A stretch of DNA of 64,000 nucleotides from Ga0077555 sp050187415 (GCA_050187415.1 JBFWXN010000019.1:12973-76972); one strand, 5' to 3'; counted from the stretch's first letter, positions 17,641 to 27,350 are shown. Notes: generated by a model not told the origin, from the letters alone. Made by a program: numbers and translations.

Positions 17641-18729
17641 ATGACAGCCAAAGTTAATCTCGCACTGCTGGGCATTGCTATCGCGGTAGCAGGCTGCGGC
17701 AAGGCGGAATCGAAGAAGGCGGCCGAGGTGCGTCGCGTGCGCACCGTTACTGTCGTTCCTCAGACAATTTCGAGCGAGCGCAGCGCGGTCGGAGAGATCC
17801 GGCCGCGTTACGAGAGCGAGATCGGTTTCCGCATCACTGGCAAAGTGACAAAGCGCTTCGTCGACGTCGGCACCTCGGTTAAAACTGGCGACCTGCTCGC
17901 CGAGCTGGACGACCAAGACTACCGCAATAGGCTAACCGCGGCTGAAACGGATGTCGCCGGTGCCGAGGCGGTGCTGGTTGAGGCCCAAGCCGCCGAGAGC
18001 CGGTTCGGACATCTGCTCGCGAACGGCAACACGACGCGTGCAAATTACGATGTCGCGCTGAAGAACTTGCGGTCTGCGCAAGCGAGGCTCGGGTCCGCCA
18101 AGGCCTCGGCCAAGCTCGCCGCTGACCAGGTTTCCTACTGTCGGCTCCGTGCTGATTTCGACGGCATCGTGACTGCAACGGGAGCGGAACCCGGACAAGT
18201 CATGAATGTCGGGCAGATGTCCATCAAGCTCGCTCGCGCCGATGACACGGACGCCGTTTTCTCTATCGCCGAAGCAGTCTTTGCCGGCCGCCCACCCCAG
18301 AGCAAGCGGCCCGCTATTGTGGTGCAGCTGCTCAGCAATCCCAAAATAGAGGCCGTGGGCGAGGTTCGGGAGATCGCCCCCGTGGCTGACGCCACAACTC
18401 GCACGTTCCTCGTTAAGGTGACGCTGGACCACCCGCCGAATGAGATGCGCTTCGGTGCCAGCATCGTCGGGCGCCTCAAGATCAGGTCCGAGCCTCAAGT
18501 CGTACTGCCCGGCGGCGCACTCTTCGACAGGATGGGAAAGCCCGCCGTGTGGGTGGTCGATCCGGTGCACAAGACCGTTTCGTTGAGGCCTGTCGCAGTT
18601 GCCCGATACGAGTCCGACCGCATTGTTCTTACGAGCGGCCTTGCAAAAGGCGATGTCGTCGTAACGGCCGGCGTCAATCGCCTCAGAGATAAGCAGCCCG
18701 TTGCGCTCATGGAGGGGGACCTCCAATGA
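17641..18729 (+). CDS. RND efflux periplasmic adaptor (membrane fusion lipoprotein)
   Basis: Adaptor of 362 residues that links the inner-membrane RND pump to an outer-membrane channel. The N-terminus is a lipoprotein signal with lipobox AVAGC (Cys19). Next come the barrel-sandwich half-motif (GFRITGKVTKRFVDVGTSVK then TGDLLAELDDQDY), a helical hairpin (AAETDVAGAEAVLVEAQAAE), the second lipoyl half (CRLRADFDGIVTATGAEPGQ) and beta-barrel domains. Its stop overlaps the pump start by four bases (ATGA). No outer-membrane factor gene is adjacent, so a TolC-like protein encoded elsewhere is probably used. Confidence 0.93.
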   Translation: MTAKVNLALLGIAIAVAGCGKAESKKAAEVRRVRTVTVVPQTISSERSAVGEIRPRYESEIGFRITGKVTKRFVDVGTSVKTGDLLAELDDQDYRNRLTAAETDVAGAEAVLVEAQAAESRFGHLLANGNTTRANYDVALKNLRSAQARLGSAKASAKLAADQVSYCRLRADFDGIVTATGAEPGQVMNVGQMSIKLARADDTDAVFSIAEAVFAGRPPQSKRPAIVVQLLSNPKIEAVGEVREIAPVADATTRTFLVKVTLDHPPNEMRFGASIVGRLKIRSEPQVVLPGGALFDRMGKPAVWVVDPVHKTVSLRPVAVARYESDRIVLTSGLAKGDVVVTAGVNRLRDKQPVALMEGDLQ

Positions 18730-21700
18730 CCTGCTTCAACCTTTCCGATTGGGCGATCCGCAACAAGGCGGTCGTCCTTTATTTCATGATCGTCTCCGCA
18801 GCAGCGGGTGTCTGGGCCTACGGTAAACTCGGCCGCGAGGAGGATCCGCCTTTCACAATCAAGACAATGGTGATCAAGACGCTCTGGCAGGGAGCGACGG
18901 CTAGCGACACGCTGACCCAAGTGACTGATCGCATCGAAAAGAAGCTCGAGGAACTTCCTCACCTGGATTTCGTCAAGAGCTACACAAAGCCTGGCGAATC
19001 GATCGTGTTCGTGAACCTCAGAGACACGGTGCCGGCGAAGGCGGTGCCCGGCCTCTGGTACCAGGTGCGCAAGAAGGTGGGTGATATCGCGCACACGTTT
19101 CCATCGGGCATCACTGGACCATTCTATAATGACGAGTTCGGCGACACCTACTCACTCATCTACGCGCTGACGAGCGATGGCTTCTCGCATCGCCAACTGC
19201 GAGACGTCGCCGAGAGCGCCCGGACTGAGCTTCTGCGTGTGCGTGACGTTGCTAAGGTCGACCTCATCGGCGCCCAGGACGAAAAGATCTATCTCGAATT
19301 CTCGACGCGGCAGATGGCGGCTCTCGGCCTCGATCCCAATTCACTCATGCAGACGCTGCAAACACAGAATGCCGTCGTGCCCGGTGGCAGCGTCGACTCA
19401 GGACCCGAGCACATCACTGTGCGGATCTCGGGCAGCTTCACGTCCGAGGATAGTCTCAAAGCGGTCAGCTTTCGGGCCAATGGACGAGCCTTCCGGCTCG
19501 GAGACATCGCGACCGTGAGGCGCGGTTACTCCGACCCGCCGAGCCCCATGTTCCGGTTCAATGGCGAACCGGCGATCGGCCTCGCCATTGCGATGACCAC
19601 CGGCGGCGACGCGCTGTCTCTCGGCCGCAACGTCACCGAGCGCGTCGCGGGGTTTAGGGCAACCATGCCCATCGGCATCGACATCCACCTCGTTGCAGAC
19701 CAGCCGCATGTGGTCCGGGAGGCCGTCGGCGAGTTCACGAAAAGCCTGACGGAAGCAATCGTAATTGTGCTGGGTGTGAGCTTTCTGGCGCTCGGCTGGC
19801 GGGCCGGCATCGTCGTCGCCGTGGCGATCCCGATGGTGCTGGCGATCACCTTCGTCATCATGGAACTCACCGGCATCTCGCTGCAGCGTATCTCGCTTGG
19901 CGCGCTGATCATCGCGCTCGGCCTCCTCGTCGACGACGCCATGATAGCAGTCGAAATGATGATCACCAAAATGGAGGAGGGCTACGACCGCATCAAGGCC
20001 GCGTCCTTCGCCTATACCTCCACGGCGTTTCCGATGCTGACGGGCACGCTCGTGACCATTGCGGGTTTCGTTCCGGTGGGCTTCGCGCAAAGCGGGGCGG
20101 GCGAATACACCTTCTCGCTCTTTGCCGTTGTCGGTGTCGCGCTTGTCGTCTCGTGGGTGGTTGCCGTCCTTTTTACACCTCTTACCGGCGTGACCGTCCT
20201 GCCGGAGAAGCTTGCGCGGCACGGCTCGCGCACGTCCGCGAGTGCCTTTTCGCGTTGGTTCCACGGCACGCTCGACGCAGCCATGCGCAAAGGCTGGTTG
20301 GTGATTGCGGCGACAGCCGGACTGTTCGTCCTGTCGCTGGCCGGGCTCAAGCTCGTGCCGCAGCAGTTCTTCCCGAAATCGGACCGACCGGAGCTGCTCG
20401 TCGACCTGACGCTGCCGCAGAGTGCCTCGTTGCTTGCGACGGAAGAGGCGACAAAGAAGGTGGAAGCGCTTCTCAGCAGCGATCCTGATGTCGATCGCTG
20501 GAGCTTCTATGTCGGCCAGGGTGCCATCCGATTCTACCTGCCGCTCGACGCCCAGCTCGCGCACAATCACTTCGCGCAGGCCGTCGTTGTCACCAAGGGC
20601 CATAATGTACGTGACCAGGTCGCCGCTCGGCTCGAGCGGGCCTTTGCCAAAGATTTCGATCAACTGATGGCGCGGGTGACGCCGCTGGAGCTCGGCCCCC
20701 CGGTCGGCTGGCCGTTGAAGTTCCGACTTAGTGGTCCCGATCCCACACGGACGAAGGACCTGGCGCATGCGTTCGCACAGGTGCTCGGGGCCAATCCTAG
20801 CACGCGACTCATCAACTACGATTGGAACGAACCGGCCAAGGTCGTGAAAGTTGAGGTCGACCAGGATCGGGCGCGGGCACTCGGGCTCTCGTCGCAGCAG
20901 CTGTCGAATACGATCAATGCCGTCCTTTCGGGGACGCGGGTCACCCAGCTGCGTGACGCCACTTATCTCGTGGACATCGTGGCCCGTGCAGCCCCTGCTG
21001 AGCGGGCGAAGCTCGACACGCTGAGGGACTTGATGCTGCCGGTGGCAGGTGGCAAGAGCATCCCGCTCGGCCAGGTGGCGGAGCTCTCCTATGAGTTGGA
21101 GTCACCGATGATCTGGCGCCGCCAGCGGCTTCCGACCGTCACTGTGCAGGCAGACGTGGCCCCAGGCATCGAGCCCACGACGGTAGTTGCAGAGCTGCAG
21201 CCGAGCATCTCCGCCTTCGGGGCCCAGCTGCCCGCCGGTTACGGTCTCGTGCTCGGTGGCGTTGTCGAGGACAGCGCAAAGGCGCAAGCCAGCATCTTCG
21301 TCGTGTTTCCGCTGATGTTGCTCCTGATGGCGACGATTTTGATGGTGCAGCTCAAGAGCTTCTCGCGGGTGGTTCTCGTCCTGCTCACGGCTCCATTGGC
21401 ATTGATCGGCGTAACCGGAGCGCTCCTCCTGGCACAGGCGCCGATGGGCTTCGTCGCGATCCTAGGCGTCATATCGCTCGCTGGTATGGTGATCCGCAAC
21501 TCGGTCATCCTGATCTCGCAGATCGACGAGCAGATCAAGGTTGGCGAGGCGCCCTGGCAGGCGGTCATCACAGCCACCGAGCACAGGCTCCGGCCAATTC
21601 TGCTCACGGCCGCAGCGGCGATCCTCGGCATGATTCCGATCGCGCCGACCGTGTTCTGGGGACCAATGGCCTATGCGGTGATGGGCGGGCTCGTCGTTGC

Positions 21701-21818
21701 GACGCTGCTGACGCTCGTCGTCCTACCGGTACTCTACGTCACGTGGTTTGGGATCGCACCGGTCGCCGCACCCCACACCAGCGACCAGACATCCGAGCTT
21801 GTAGTCGCCGCCGCATGA
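18726..21818 (+). CDS. RND family multidrug efflux pump (HAE1-type)
   Basis: Inner-membrane proton-driven exporter of 1030 residues. It has the expected twelve-span plan with two large periplasmic loops. The proton relay in span 4 is present as ALGLLVDDAMIAVEMM (paired Asp), and the second half carries the Lys/Thr-containing helix around LITAPLALIGVTGALLL. It begins FNLSDWAIRNKAVVLYFMIV. The paired Asp marks a drug/hydrophobe pump in preference to a heavy-metal one. Translationally coupled to the adaptor upstream; a hairpin follows the stop. Substrates cannot be predicted. Confidence 0.94.
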   Translation: MTCFNLSDWAIRNKAVVLYFMIVSAAAGVWAYGKLGREEDPPFTIKTMVIKTLWQGATASDTLTQVTDRIEKKLEELPHLDFVKSYTKPGESIVFVNLRDTVPAKAVPGLWYQVRKKVGDIAHTFPSGITGPFYNDEFGDTYSLIYALTSDGFSHRQLRDVAESARTELLRVRDVAKVDLIGAQDEKIYLEFSTRQMAALGLDPNSLMQTLQTQNAVVPGGSVDSGPEHITVRISGSFTSEDSLKAVSFRANGRAFRLGDIATVRRGYSDPPSPMFRFNGEPAIGLAIAMTTGGDALSLGRNVTERVAGFRATMPIGIDIHLVADQPHVVREAVGEFTKSLTEAIVIVLGVSFLALGWRAGIVVAVAIPMVLAITFVIMELTGISLQRISLGALIIALGLLVDDAMIAVEMMITKMEEGYDRIKAASFAYTSTAFPMLTGTLVTIAGFVPVGFAQSGAGEYTFSLFAVVGVALVVSWVVAVLFTPLTGVTVLPEKLARHGSRTSASAFSRWFHGTLDAAMRKGWLVIAATAGLFVLSLAGLKLVPQQFFPKSDRPELLVDLTLPQSASLLATEEATKKVEALLSSDPDVDRWSFYVGQGAIRFYLPLDAQLAHNHFAQAVVVTKGHNVRDQVAARLERAFAKDFDQLMARVTPLELGPPVGWPLKFRLSGPDPTRTKDLAHAFAQVLGANPSTRLINYDWNEPAKVVKVEVDQDRARALGLSSQQLSNTINAVLSGTRVTQLRDATYLVDIVARAAPAERAKLDTLRDLMLPVAGGKSIPLGQVAELSYELESPMIWRRQRLPTVTVQADVAPGIEPTTVVAELQPSISAFGAQLPAGYGLVLGGVVEDSAKAQASIFVVFPLMLLLMATILMVQLKSFSRVVLVLLTAPLALIGVTGALLLAQAPMGFVAILGVISLAGMVIRNSVILISQIDEQIKVGEAPWQAVITATEHRLRPILLTAAAAILGMIPIAPTVFWGPMAYAVMGGLVVATLLTLVVLPVLYVTWFGIAPVAAPHTSDQTSELVVAAA

Positions 21819-21824
21819 TTCAGC

Positions 21825-21848
21825 GCGGACCGGAAAGAGCCGGTCCGC
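21825..21848 (+). terminator. hairpin after the RND pump gene
   Basis: A perfect 9-bp stem (GCGGACCGG / CCGGTCCGC) with a 6-base loop begins 7 bases after the pump stop. There is no T-run, so it is either a weak intrinsic terminator or an mRNA-stabilising 3' stem. Confidence 0.5.
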
Positions 21849-21864
21849 GGCTGGACCGCCCTCC

Positions 21865-22678
21865 ATGCACGCGAATAAATCCGGCGAGCTCAACGTCTGT
21901 CTCTGGTGCGATGGATTTCACTTGTTCTTTCCGATGCACGGCAAGGACCGCTGGCGCGTGATCGGCATTCTCCCCGAGAACCTGCGTGCCAGGGACGACG
22001 TGACCTTCGAGGAGATCTCGCCTTCAATTTGCAAAGAGGCCGGTGCCGACATCGCGTTCACCTTATACAGCTGATTCTCCACGTACCGCATCTCTCACCG
22101 TGCTGCCGAGTGGTTCCGCAGCGGGCGCTGCTTCCTTCTCGGCGACGCTGCGCAAGTTCACAGCCCCATGGGCGGCCAGGGCATCAATACCGGGCTCCAG
22201 AACGCCTACAATCTCGCTTGGAAGTTGGCACTTGTGGCCGAAGGTAAGGCCGATCAATCACTCCTCGACTCCTATGAAGAGGAGCGGAGACTCCTATGAA
22301 GAGGAGCGGATCCCGGTTGCCAAGCGCCTGCTCGAGACGACAGATCGTGCATTCCAACTCCTCGTTGCCGACAACCGGTTCGCGCGGCTCGTGCGAACGC
22401 GAATGCTTGCCCGGGTAGCTGCATTTGCGATGACGTTAAAGAGCGCGCGGAAGCTCACTTTCCAAACGCTTTCGCAGACCTGGATCACGTACTCCCAGAG
22501 TGTGCTTTCGCAGAGTGTCGGCGATCTGCACGGAGCAGCACCCAAGGCCGGCGACCGATTTCTCTGGCTCAACCTCCAGCTTAATGATGTTGGCACGGCT
22601 GTTGATCTCTACCAAGCACTCGACGACAGGTGTTTCAATCTCCTGATCTTCGGCGCCGACGACGGCGACACCAATTGA
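21865..22678 (+). pseudogene. decayed FAD-dependent aromatic monooxygenase (PheA/TfdB type)
   Basis: The middle and C-terminal parts of a phenol-hydroxylase-type flavoprotein are recognisable across three segments: LNVCLWCDGFHLFFPMHGKD; the second FAD motif FLLGDAAQVHSPMGGQGINT then GLQNAYNLAWKLALVAEGKA; and PVAKRLLETTDRAFQLLVAD. The GxGxxG N-terminal FAD site is missing. An in-frame TGA at 22072-22074 stands where relatives usually have Trp before the FSTYRISHRAAEWF segment. A 22-base tandem duplication at 22267-22310 then shifts the frame, so the last third reads in the next frame to 22678. Three independent lesions make loss of function almost certain. Confidence 0.85.
22267..22310 (+). 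repeat. 22-bp perfect tandem duplication inside the dead monooxygenase gene
   Basis: The unit starting GACTCCTATGAAGAGGAG occurs twice back to back (22267-22288 and 22289-22310). As 22 is not a multiple of 3, it moves the reading frame of the SYEEER motif and everything after it by one. This has the form of replication slippage. Confidence 0.95.
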
Positions 22679-22905
22679 TGATCGCACTACGGCGCGCGAA
22701 TTTTACTGGCGCCACCGTCAACACGCACGATGTAGCGAGGGCGCCGATCCTTTCGAGGTCGCAAAAACGCCATGCCCCGTAAGTCACGACAACAAGAACG
22801 CTCGTCCAAGCAACTTTCGCCATCTCAAGCGACCGCGGCGGTTCCTGAGATCGCTAAGCGTCTGGAGGAGCTGAAGAACGAAAAGCACACCCTCGATGCG
22901 CGCAC

Positions 22906-23613
22906 TCATCGGGACGAGCCCCTGATGCCGACGCCCCTGTCGAGATCTGCGGGCAGTGCTTCCCAGGCGCGGATCAACTCGCCGACCGACTTCGCATCCA
23001 TCTTTCGCATGACATTGCTGCGGTGAAGCTTCACCGTGATTTCACTTATGCCGAGGTCGAAAGCGATCTGCTTGTTGAGTCTCCCGAGGGCGACCTCGCG
23101 GAAGACCTGCCGCTCGCGCGGCGTGAGCGTGGCGAACCGTTCGATATGCTGCTTGACGACGCGTGCAGACGCCCGTTGCGCGACGTCTTTCGCGATGCCG
23201 GCAGCCACGGCGTCCAGGAGCGTCTGGTCCCGCACGGGCTTGGTGAGAAAATCAATCGCGCCGGCCTTCATGGCACGGACCGTCATTGGTACGTCACCGT
23301 GACCGGTGAGAAAGACGATGGGTTTAGCATCGCGGGTCATGGCAAAATGGCTCTGCAGATCGAGTCCGCTCGCCCCCGGCATGCGCACGTCAAGGATCAA
23401 GCATCCCGGCTGATCCGGGATGCCGGAATCGAGCAACTCGCCAGTCGATGCAAAACTCTTCGAGTCTATGCCTGCCGACAGCATGAGTTCCTGCAGGGCT
23501 TCCCTTATCCTTTCGTCGTCGTCCACGATGAGAACAAGGGGCCGCTTGCCTTCCGCCGGACCCGTCGTTGCGATTTTCTCGCGACTTTCCAATCGCTGGG
23601 TGACGCTTGGCAT
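22906..23613 (-). CDS. FixJ-type two-component response regulator
   Basis: A 235-residue regulator. The receiver domain is at about residues 25-145, with the acidic pair VDDD, the phospho-acceptor Asp in CLILDVRMPG, Thr in FLTGHGD and Lys in FLTKPV. A LuxR/FixJ helix-turn-helix follows (LTPRERQVFREVALGRLNKQ, then ISEITVKLHRSNVMRKM). I choose the ATG at 23611-23613, which follows GGTGGAGG; a TTG 18 bases upstream is less likely. It begins one base after the stop of the lone-receiver gene, so all five signalling genes (22906-28141) probably form one leftward unit. Confidence 0.95.
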   Translation of the reverse strand: MPSVTQRLESREKIATTGPAEGKRPLVLIVDDDERIREALQELMLSAGIDSKSFASTGELLDSGIPDQPGCLILDVRMPGASGLDLQSHFAMTRDAKPIVFLTGHGDVPMTVRAMKAGAIDFLTKPVRDQTLLDAVAAGIAKDVAQRASARVVKQHIERFATLTPRERQVFREVALGRLNKQIAFDLGISEITVKLHRSNVMRKMDAKSVGELIRAWEALPADLDRGVGIRGSSR

Positions 23614-23614
23614 G

Positions 23615-23980
23615 TCAATTGCCTCCACCAACTGCTAACACTTGGCCAATTGCGGCCAGCAACGCCTGTCCGTCGAAGGGTTTGCGAAAAAGCCGCTTGC
23701 CTTGTTCGATCGCGCGTTGCTGGTCCGCTATTTCATGGCGTCCCGTGATGAGGATGACGGGCAGTTCCGGGCGCATTCGGCGCGTCAACTTCTCGAGCTC
23801 GAAGCCGTCGATCAGCGGCATGCCGATATCCGCGACGAGACAAGCCGCTTCCGATAAGGCGACGTGGTCATCCAGAAAGTCTCGAGCCGAACGGAACGAT
23901 CGAACGGTATAACCTGCCGACTCCAGCAGATCGCTCAGCGATTCGAGCAGGCGTGGGTCATCATCGACGACGGCGATCAT
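23615..23980 (-). CDS. single-domain response regulator (receiver only)
   Basis: A 121-residue protein comprising only a receiver: acidic pair VVDDDP, phospho-acceptor Asp in CLVADIGMPLIDG, Thr in ILITGRH and Lys in FRKPFDG. With no output domain it is likely a phosphate shuttle or a competitor for the neighbouring kinases, as is common for lone receivers beside hybrid or PAS kinases. It sits between two FixJ-type regulators, 17 bases downstream of one and one base upstream of the other. Confidence 0.94.
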   Translation of the reverse strand: MIAVVDDDPRLLESLSDLLESAGYTVRSFRSARDFLDDHVALSEAACLVADIGMPLIDGFELEKLTRRMRPELPVILITGRHEIADQQRAIEQGKRLFRKPFDGQALLAAIGQVLAVGGGN

Positions 23981-23997
23981 GATTTTCCAACTGGCAT

Positions 23998-24639
23998 TCA
24001 GGGGTTTCCCGTGCGTCTCGAGTGTGTGACGGGGATTCGCAGCTTCCCAGCAAGTCGAACCAGATCCGCCAGCGAAGCCGCCTCCATCTTCCGCATAATC
24101 TTGCTCCGATGGATCTGGAACGTGACCTCGCTGATACCAAGCATTGCGGCCGCTTGCTTGTTGAGCAGGCCGCTGACCACCAGAGGAAGGACGTCTCGTT
24201 CGCGGGGCGTAAGACTGGCGAACCGCTGCTGCAGTCTCTCGATCTCCGAGCGTTGCTCGCGTGCGATCCCGTCTCGCTCGATGGCCGACCGGATCGCGGC
24301 GAGCAGGCTCTGCTCCGTAAACGGCTTGGTCAGAAAATCCACCGCGCCATGCTTGATGGCCCGCACGGACAAAGGAATATCGCCATGGCCTGTAAGGAAG
24401 ACGATCGGCGGATGATCGCCCGCGGAGATCTGCTTTTGGAAATCAAGGCCGTTGATGTCCGGCAGCTCGACGTCGAGGATCAGGCAGGCGGGTAAAGACG
24501 GTCTCGGAAATGACAGGTATTCGCCCGCCGATCCGAAGGCCGCGGCTTGCCAACCGATGGCCGCGAGAAGCTCGGTCAATGCCTCGCGCAGGCGTGCATC
24601 ATCGTCGACAATAAAGACGATGAACTCGTCCGGGTTCAT
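23998..24639 (-). CDS. FixJ-type two-component response regulator
   Basis: A 213-residue regulator with receiver (FIVDDDARLREALTELLAAI; Asp in CLILDVELPDING; FLTGHGDIPLSVRAI; Lys in FLTKPFTE) and LuxR/FixJ helix-turn-helix (LTPRERDVLPLVVSGLLNKQ, ISEVTFQIHRSKIMRKME). It resembles the regulator at 22906-23613 throughout, so the two are probable duplicates. It starts two bases after the stop of the five-PAS kinase gene and is its most likely direct partner. Confidence 0.95.
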   Translation of the reverse strand: MNPDEFIVFIVDDDARLREALTELLAAIGWQAAAFGSAGEYLSFPRPSLPACLILDVELPDINGLDFQKQISAGDHPPIVFLTGHGDIPLSVRAIKHGAVDFLTKPFTEQSLLAAIRSAIERDGIAREQRSEIERLQQRFASLTPRERDVLPLVVSGLLNKQAAAMLGISEVTFQIHRSKIMRKMEAASLADLVRLAGKLRIPVTHSRRTGNP

Positions 24640-24641
24640 GT

Positions 24642-27350
24642 CTAAGCCCTCGCTTCGATCGGCAGGGTGAAAGCTAGTGTTGTTCCTGTCGGACCGCTAT
24701 TGGGAACCCACAACCGGCCATCGTGGGATTCGATGATCGAGCGGCAGATGGCGAGGCCCATGCCCATGCCGCTCCGCTTGGTGGTGAAGAATGGCTCGAA
24801 GGCGCGTTCGGGCTCAGTCAGGCCCGCACCTTGGTCCTGAAGCTCAAATCGGAGAGACTGAGAACCGTCGGCGAATGCGCGGATCCGTATCAGCCTTGGT
24901 CGGTCACCAACCCCTTCCATTGCGTCGATGCCATTGCGGATCAGGTTGACAAGGACTTGCTGCATCTGGACGCGGTCGGCGAGGGTCGGCGGCAGGCTCC
25001 CGCTGAACTCGGTCTCGACCTGGGTATTCCTTGCGGCAAGGTCGTCGGCCAAGAGCAAGCAGACCTCCCGGATTACCTCCCCCATATCGACCCGCGTTCG
25101 GGTCTTGCTCGCCTGGCTGAAAAGCGCACGGATGCGACTGACGACATCGGCTGCTGAATTCGCGTCCCTGATTATCCGATCCAACGTAATGCCGGCTCGT
25201 TCGAGATTGGGCGGATCGGCGGACAACCAACGACGGCAGGCGTGCGAGGTCGCAACAATCGCGGCCAAGGGCTGATTGACCTCATGGGCAATGGAGGCCG
25301 AAAGCTCGGCTAGGCTTGCCGCCTGGCTGGCTCGTGCCATTTTTTCCTGGGCCGAACGCAACTCGATCTGCGCCCGGACCTCTGCGTCGATGTCGAGGCA
25401 AATGACATTCCACTGCACGATGGCGCCCTTAGGATTGCGCATCGGCGCGGCGCGCGTTTCAACCCAGCGATATTCGCCATCGAAGCGCCGCAAGCGATGC
25501 CTGCGTGCATAGGGTGCGCCGGTCGACAGTGATCGCGCATAGTCTTCCTCGACGCCTGCAAGGTCGTCTGGATGTACGCTGGCGTCGAGCGTTCCTTGAA
25601 GACGTGATATTCCATTGCTATCCAGCTTTTCGAGCTCGTAGCCCAGGAATTCACGCATCTGCCGACTGCGGTAAATCGGCTCCCCATTCGGAGCCGCGCA
25701 ATCGATCATTGCCGGGAGCGTTTCAACGAGCTGTCGAAGGGTGCGCTCTCTTTCTCGCAATGCCTCCTGCGCGCGCATCTCGTCTTCGATGTCGATGGAA
25801 GCGATGTACCATTGCACGATCGCGCCGTTTGCATCACGCAGAGGTCGCGCGCGCGCCTCTATCCAGCGATAGACGCCGTCCTTCTCGCGCCGGCGAAACC
25901 GGTTTACGAACGGCTGGCCGGTCTCGAAGCCGTTCGATGCGTTCCGAAACATCGCCGGAAAGTCTGCCGGATGAGCGACCTCTCGGGCCAGAGCGTCGAA
26001 GTTCTCGACATGCGATGCTGGCGAACCGACTACGTCCAGATAGCGCTTGCTGGTGTAGGTGAGCTTGCCTGAAGCAGAAAAGCTCAGGATGTTGACCGGC
26101 ACAGCGTCGATCATTTGCTCCAGTTGTCGCTTGCTCGCCCGCAATTCGTGCTCTGCGCGCACCTGGTCGTCGATGTCGTGACAAAGGCCGTACCATTGGA
26201 GGATACGCCCCGTGTCATCGCGCATCGGCTCGGCCCGGCTCGACATCCAGCGATAGACGCCATCGAAGCGCCGCAGGCGATAGCGCATCACGAACCCTTC
26301 GCCACTCGCAAGACAGCGAGCAAGAGCATCGCGAAACGCTGTCGCGTCGTCCGGATGGAGGGCGGTATCCAACATGGCTGCAAGGCTGCCGATGCCCGGA
26401 TTGTTCGTGTCCGCCAAGTTCAGACCGAGGAAATCGACCATTCTCTTATTGAAGAAGGTGGGCTCGCCTTCAGGGGTCAAACGCCAGACATGGCTCGGAA
26501 CCATGTCTACGAGTAGCGAGAGTTCACGCTCGCGGTCGCGCAGCGCGCTTTGCACCGTCACCAAATCCTCGATGTCGATGGCCACACCGTGCCACTGAAG
26601 AATTGCACCCGCGTCATCGCGCAGTGGCTCGGCCCTGGTTTCGGTCCAACGGTAGGCCCCGCCGCGTCGGATCTGCCGATACCGCACGACATAGGGACCG
26701 CCCGATTCAAATGCTCGAGCACGCACCTGCTCTGCGACGGCTCGGTCGTCCGGATGGGCAACAGCAAGCGGCGACGGTGATCCATCGGGCGCGGTGAGGT
26801 CAGCGAGAGTGGCGCCCACGACATCAACGTATCGCTTGTTCAGGTAGGTCGTCGTGCCGTCGGGCGTCGTGCTCCAAATCATCGCGGGTACGGCGTCGAC
26901 CAACCGTTGCAGGTGCTGCTCATTTGGTCCCACCGCTGGCCCGGTGCGGATCAGATCGTCCACGTCGTGAGATAGGCCGTTCCATCGTGTGATGCGCCCG
27001 CATTCGTCCTTGATCGGTTCGGCGCATCCCGACATCCAACGATAGGTGCCGTCGGCGCGGCGATGCCGATAGATCATGCCGAAGGTCTCGCCGGTGCTGA
27101 GGCACCCGTTTAGAACCACCCTAAATTTCGGTGCGTCAGTCGGATGGATCGTTTCAATGAACGCCTCCAAACAACTCATGCCCGGTTTGGACATGTCAGC
27201 TACGCTCAGGCCAAGGAATTGGGCCATTCGGCCACTGAAGAATATGGGATTGCCGCTGGGAGCGAGTTGCCAGAAATTAGTCGGAACCGTCTCCTCGATC
27301 TGCGAAAGTTGCCGCAACGCCGTCTCCGTTTGTCGATGAGTCAAGGACAT
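24642..27350 (-). CDS. five-PAS sensor histidine kinase
   Basis: Soluble kinase of 902 residues without membrane spans. Five PAS-PAC modules of about 130 residues occupy roughly 20-135, 150-265, 280-395, 410-525 and 540-655; each ends in a YRW..(A/C)(E/R/A)P motif and a (S/I)(H/D)D(I/V)(D/E) linker. The dimerisation/phospho-acceptor helix follows, with His689 in SIAHEVNQPLAAI, then the ATPase domain (N-box LVNLIRNGIDAME, DQGAGL, FEPFFTTKRSGMGMGLAICR). The kinase core is of the FixL/NodV class. I start at the ATG 27348-27350 with AGG upstream; a GTG 78 bases earlier is possible. Signals could be heme, flavin or small molecules; none of the PAS units shows a decisive ligand motif. Confidence 0.92.
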   Translation of the reverse strand: MSLTHRQTETALRQLSQIEETVPTNFWQLAPSGNPIFFSGRMAQFLGLSVADMSKPGMSCLEAFIETIHPTDAPKFRVVLNGCLSTGETFGMIYRHRRADGTYRWMSGCAEPIKDECGRITRWNGLSHDVDDLIRTGPAVGPNEQHLQRLVDAVPAMIWSTTPDGTTTYLNKRYVDVVGATLADLTAPDGSPSPLAVAHPDDRAVAEQVRARAFESGGPYVVRYRQIRRGGAYRWTETRAEPLRDDAGAILQWHGVAIDIEDLVTVQSALRDRERELSLLVDMVPSHVWRLTPEGEPTFFNKRMVDFLGLNLADTNNPGIGSLAAMLDTALHPDDATAFRDALARCLASGEGFVMRYRLRRFDGVYRWMSSRAEPMRDDTGRILQWYGLCHDIDDQVRAEHELRASKRQLEQMIDAVPVNILSFSASGKLTYTSKRYLDVVGSPASHVENFDALAREVAHPADFPAMFRNASNGFETGQPFVNRFRRREKDGVYRWIEARARPLRDANGAIVQWYIASIDIEDEMRAQEALRERERTLRQLVETLPAMIDCAAPNGEPIYRSRQMREFLGYELEKLDSNGISRLQGTLDASVHPDDLAGVEEDYARSLSTGAPYARRHRLRRFDGEYRWVETRAAPMRNPKGAIVQWNVICLDIDAEVRAQIELRSAQEKMARASQAASLAELSASIAHEVNQPLAAIVATSHACRRWLSADPPNLERAGITLDRIIRDANSAADVVSRIRALFSQASKTRTRVDMGEVIREVCLLLADDLAARNTQVETEFSGSLPPTLADRVQMQQVLVNLIRNGIDAMEGVGDRPRLIRIRAFADGSQSLRFELQDQGAGLTEPERAFEPFFTTKRSGMGMGLAICRSIIESHDGRLWVPNSGPTGTTLAFTLPIEARA

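Noticed and set aside
19398..20768. A 456-codon open frame on the minus strand
   Set aside because: Antisense to the RND pump; Arg/Asp/His-rich with no recognisable family.
22772..23026. A small plus-strand gene of 84 codons downstream of the dead monooxygenase
   Set aside because: No ribosome site, no recognised motif, and its 3' half overlaps the end of the FixJ-type regulator gene.
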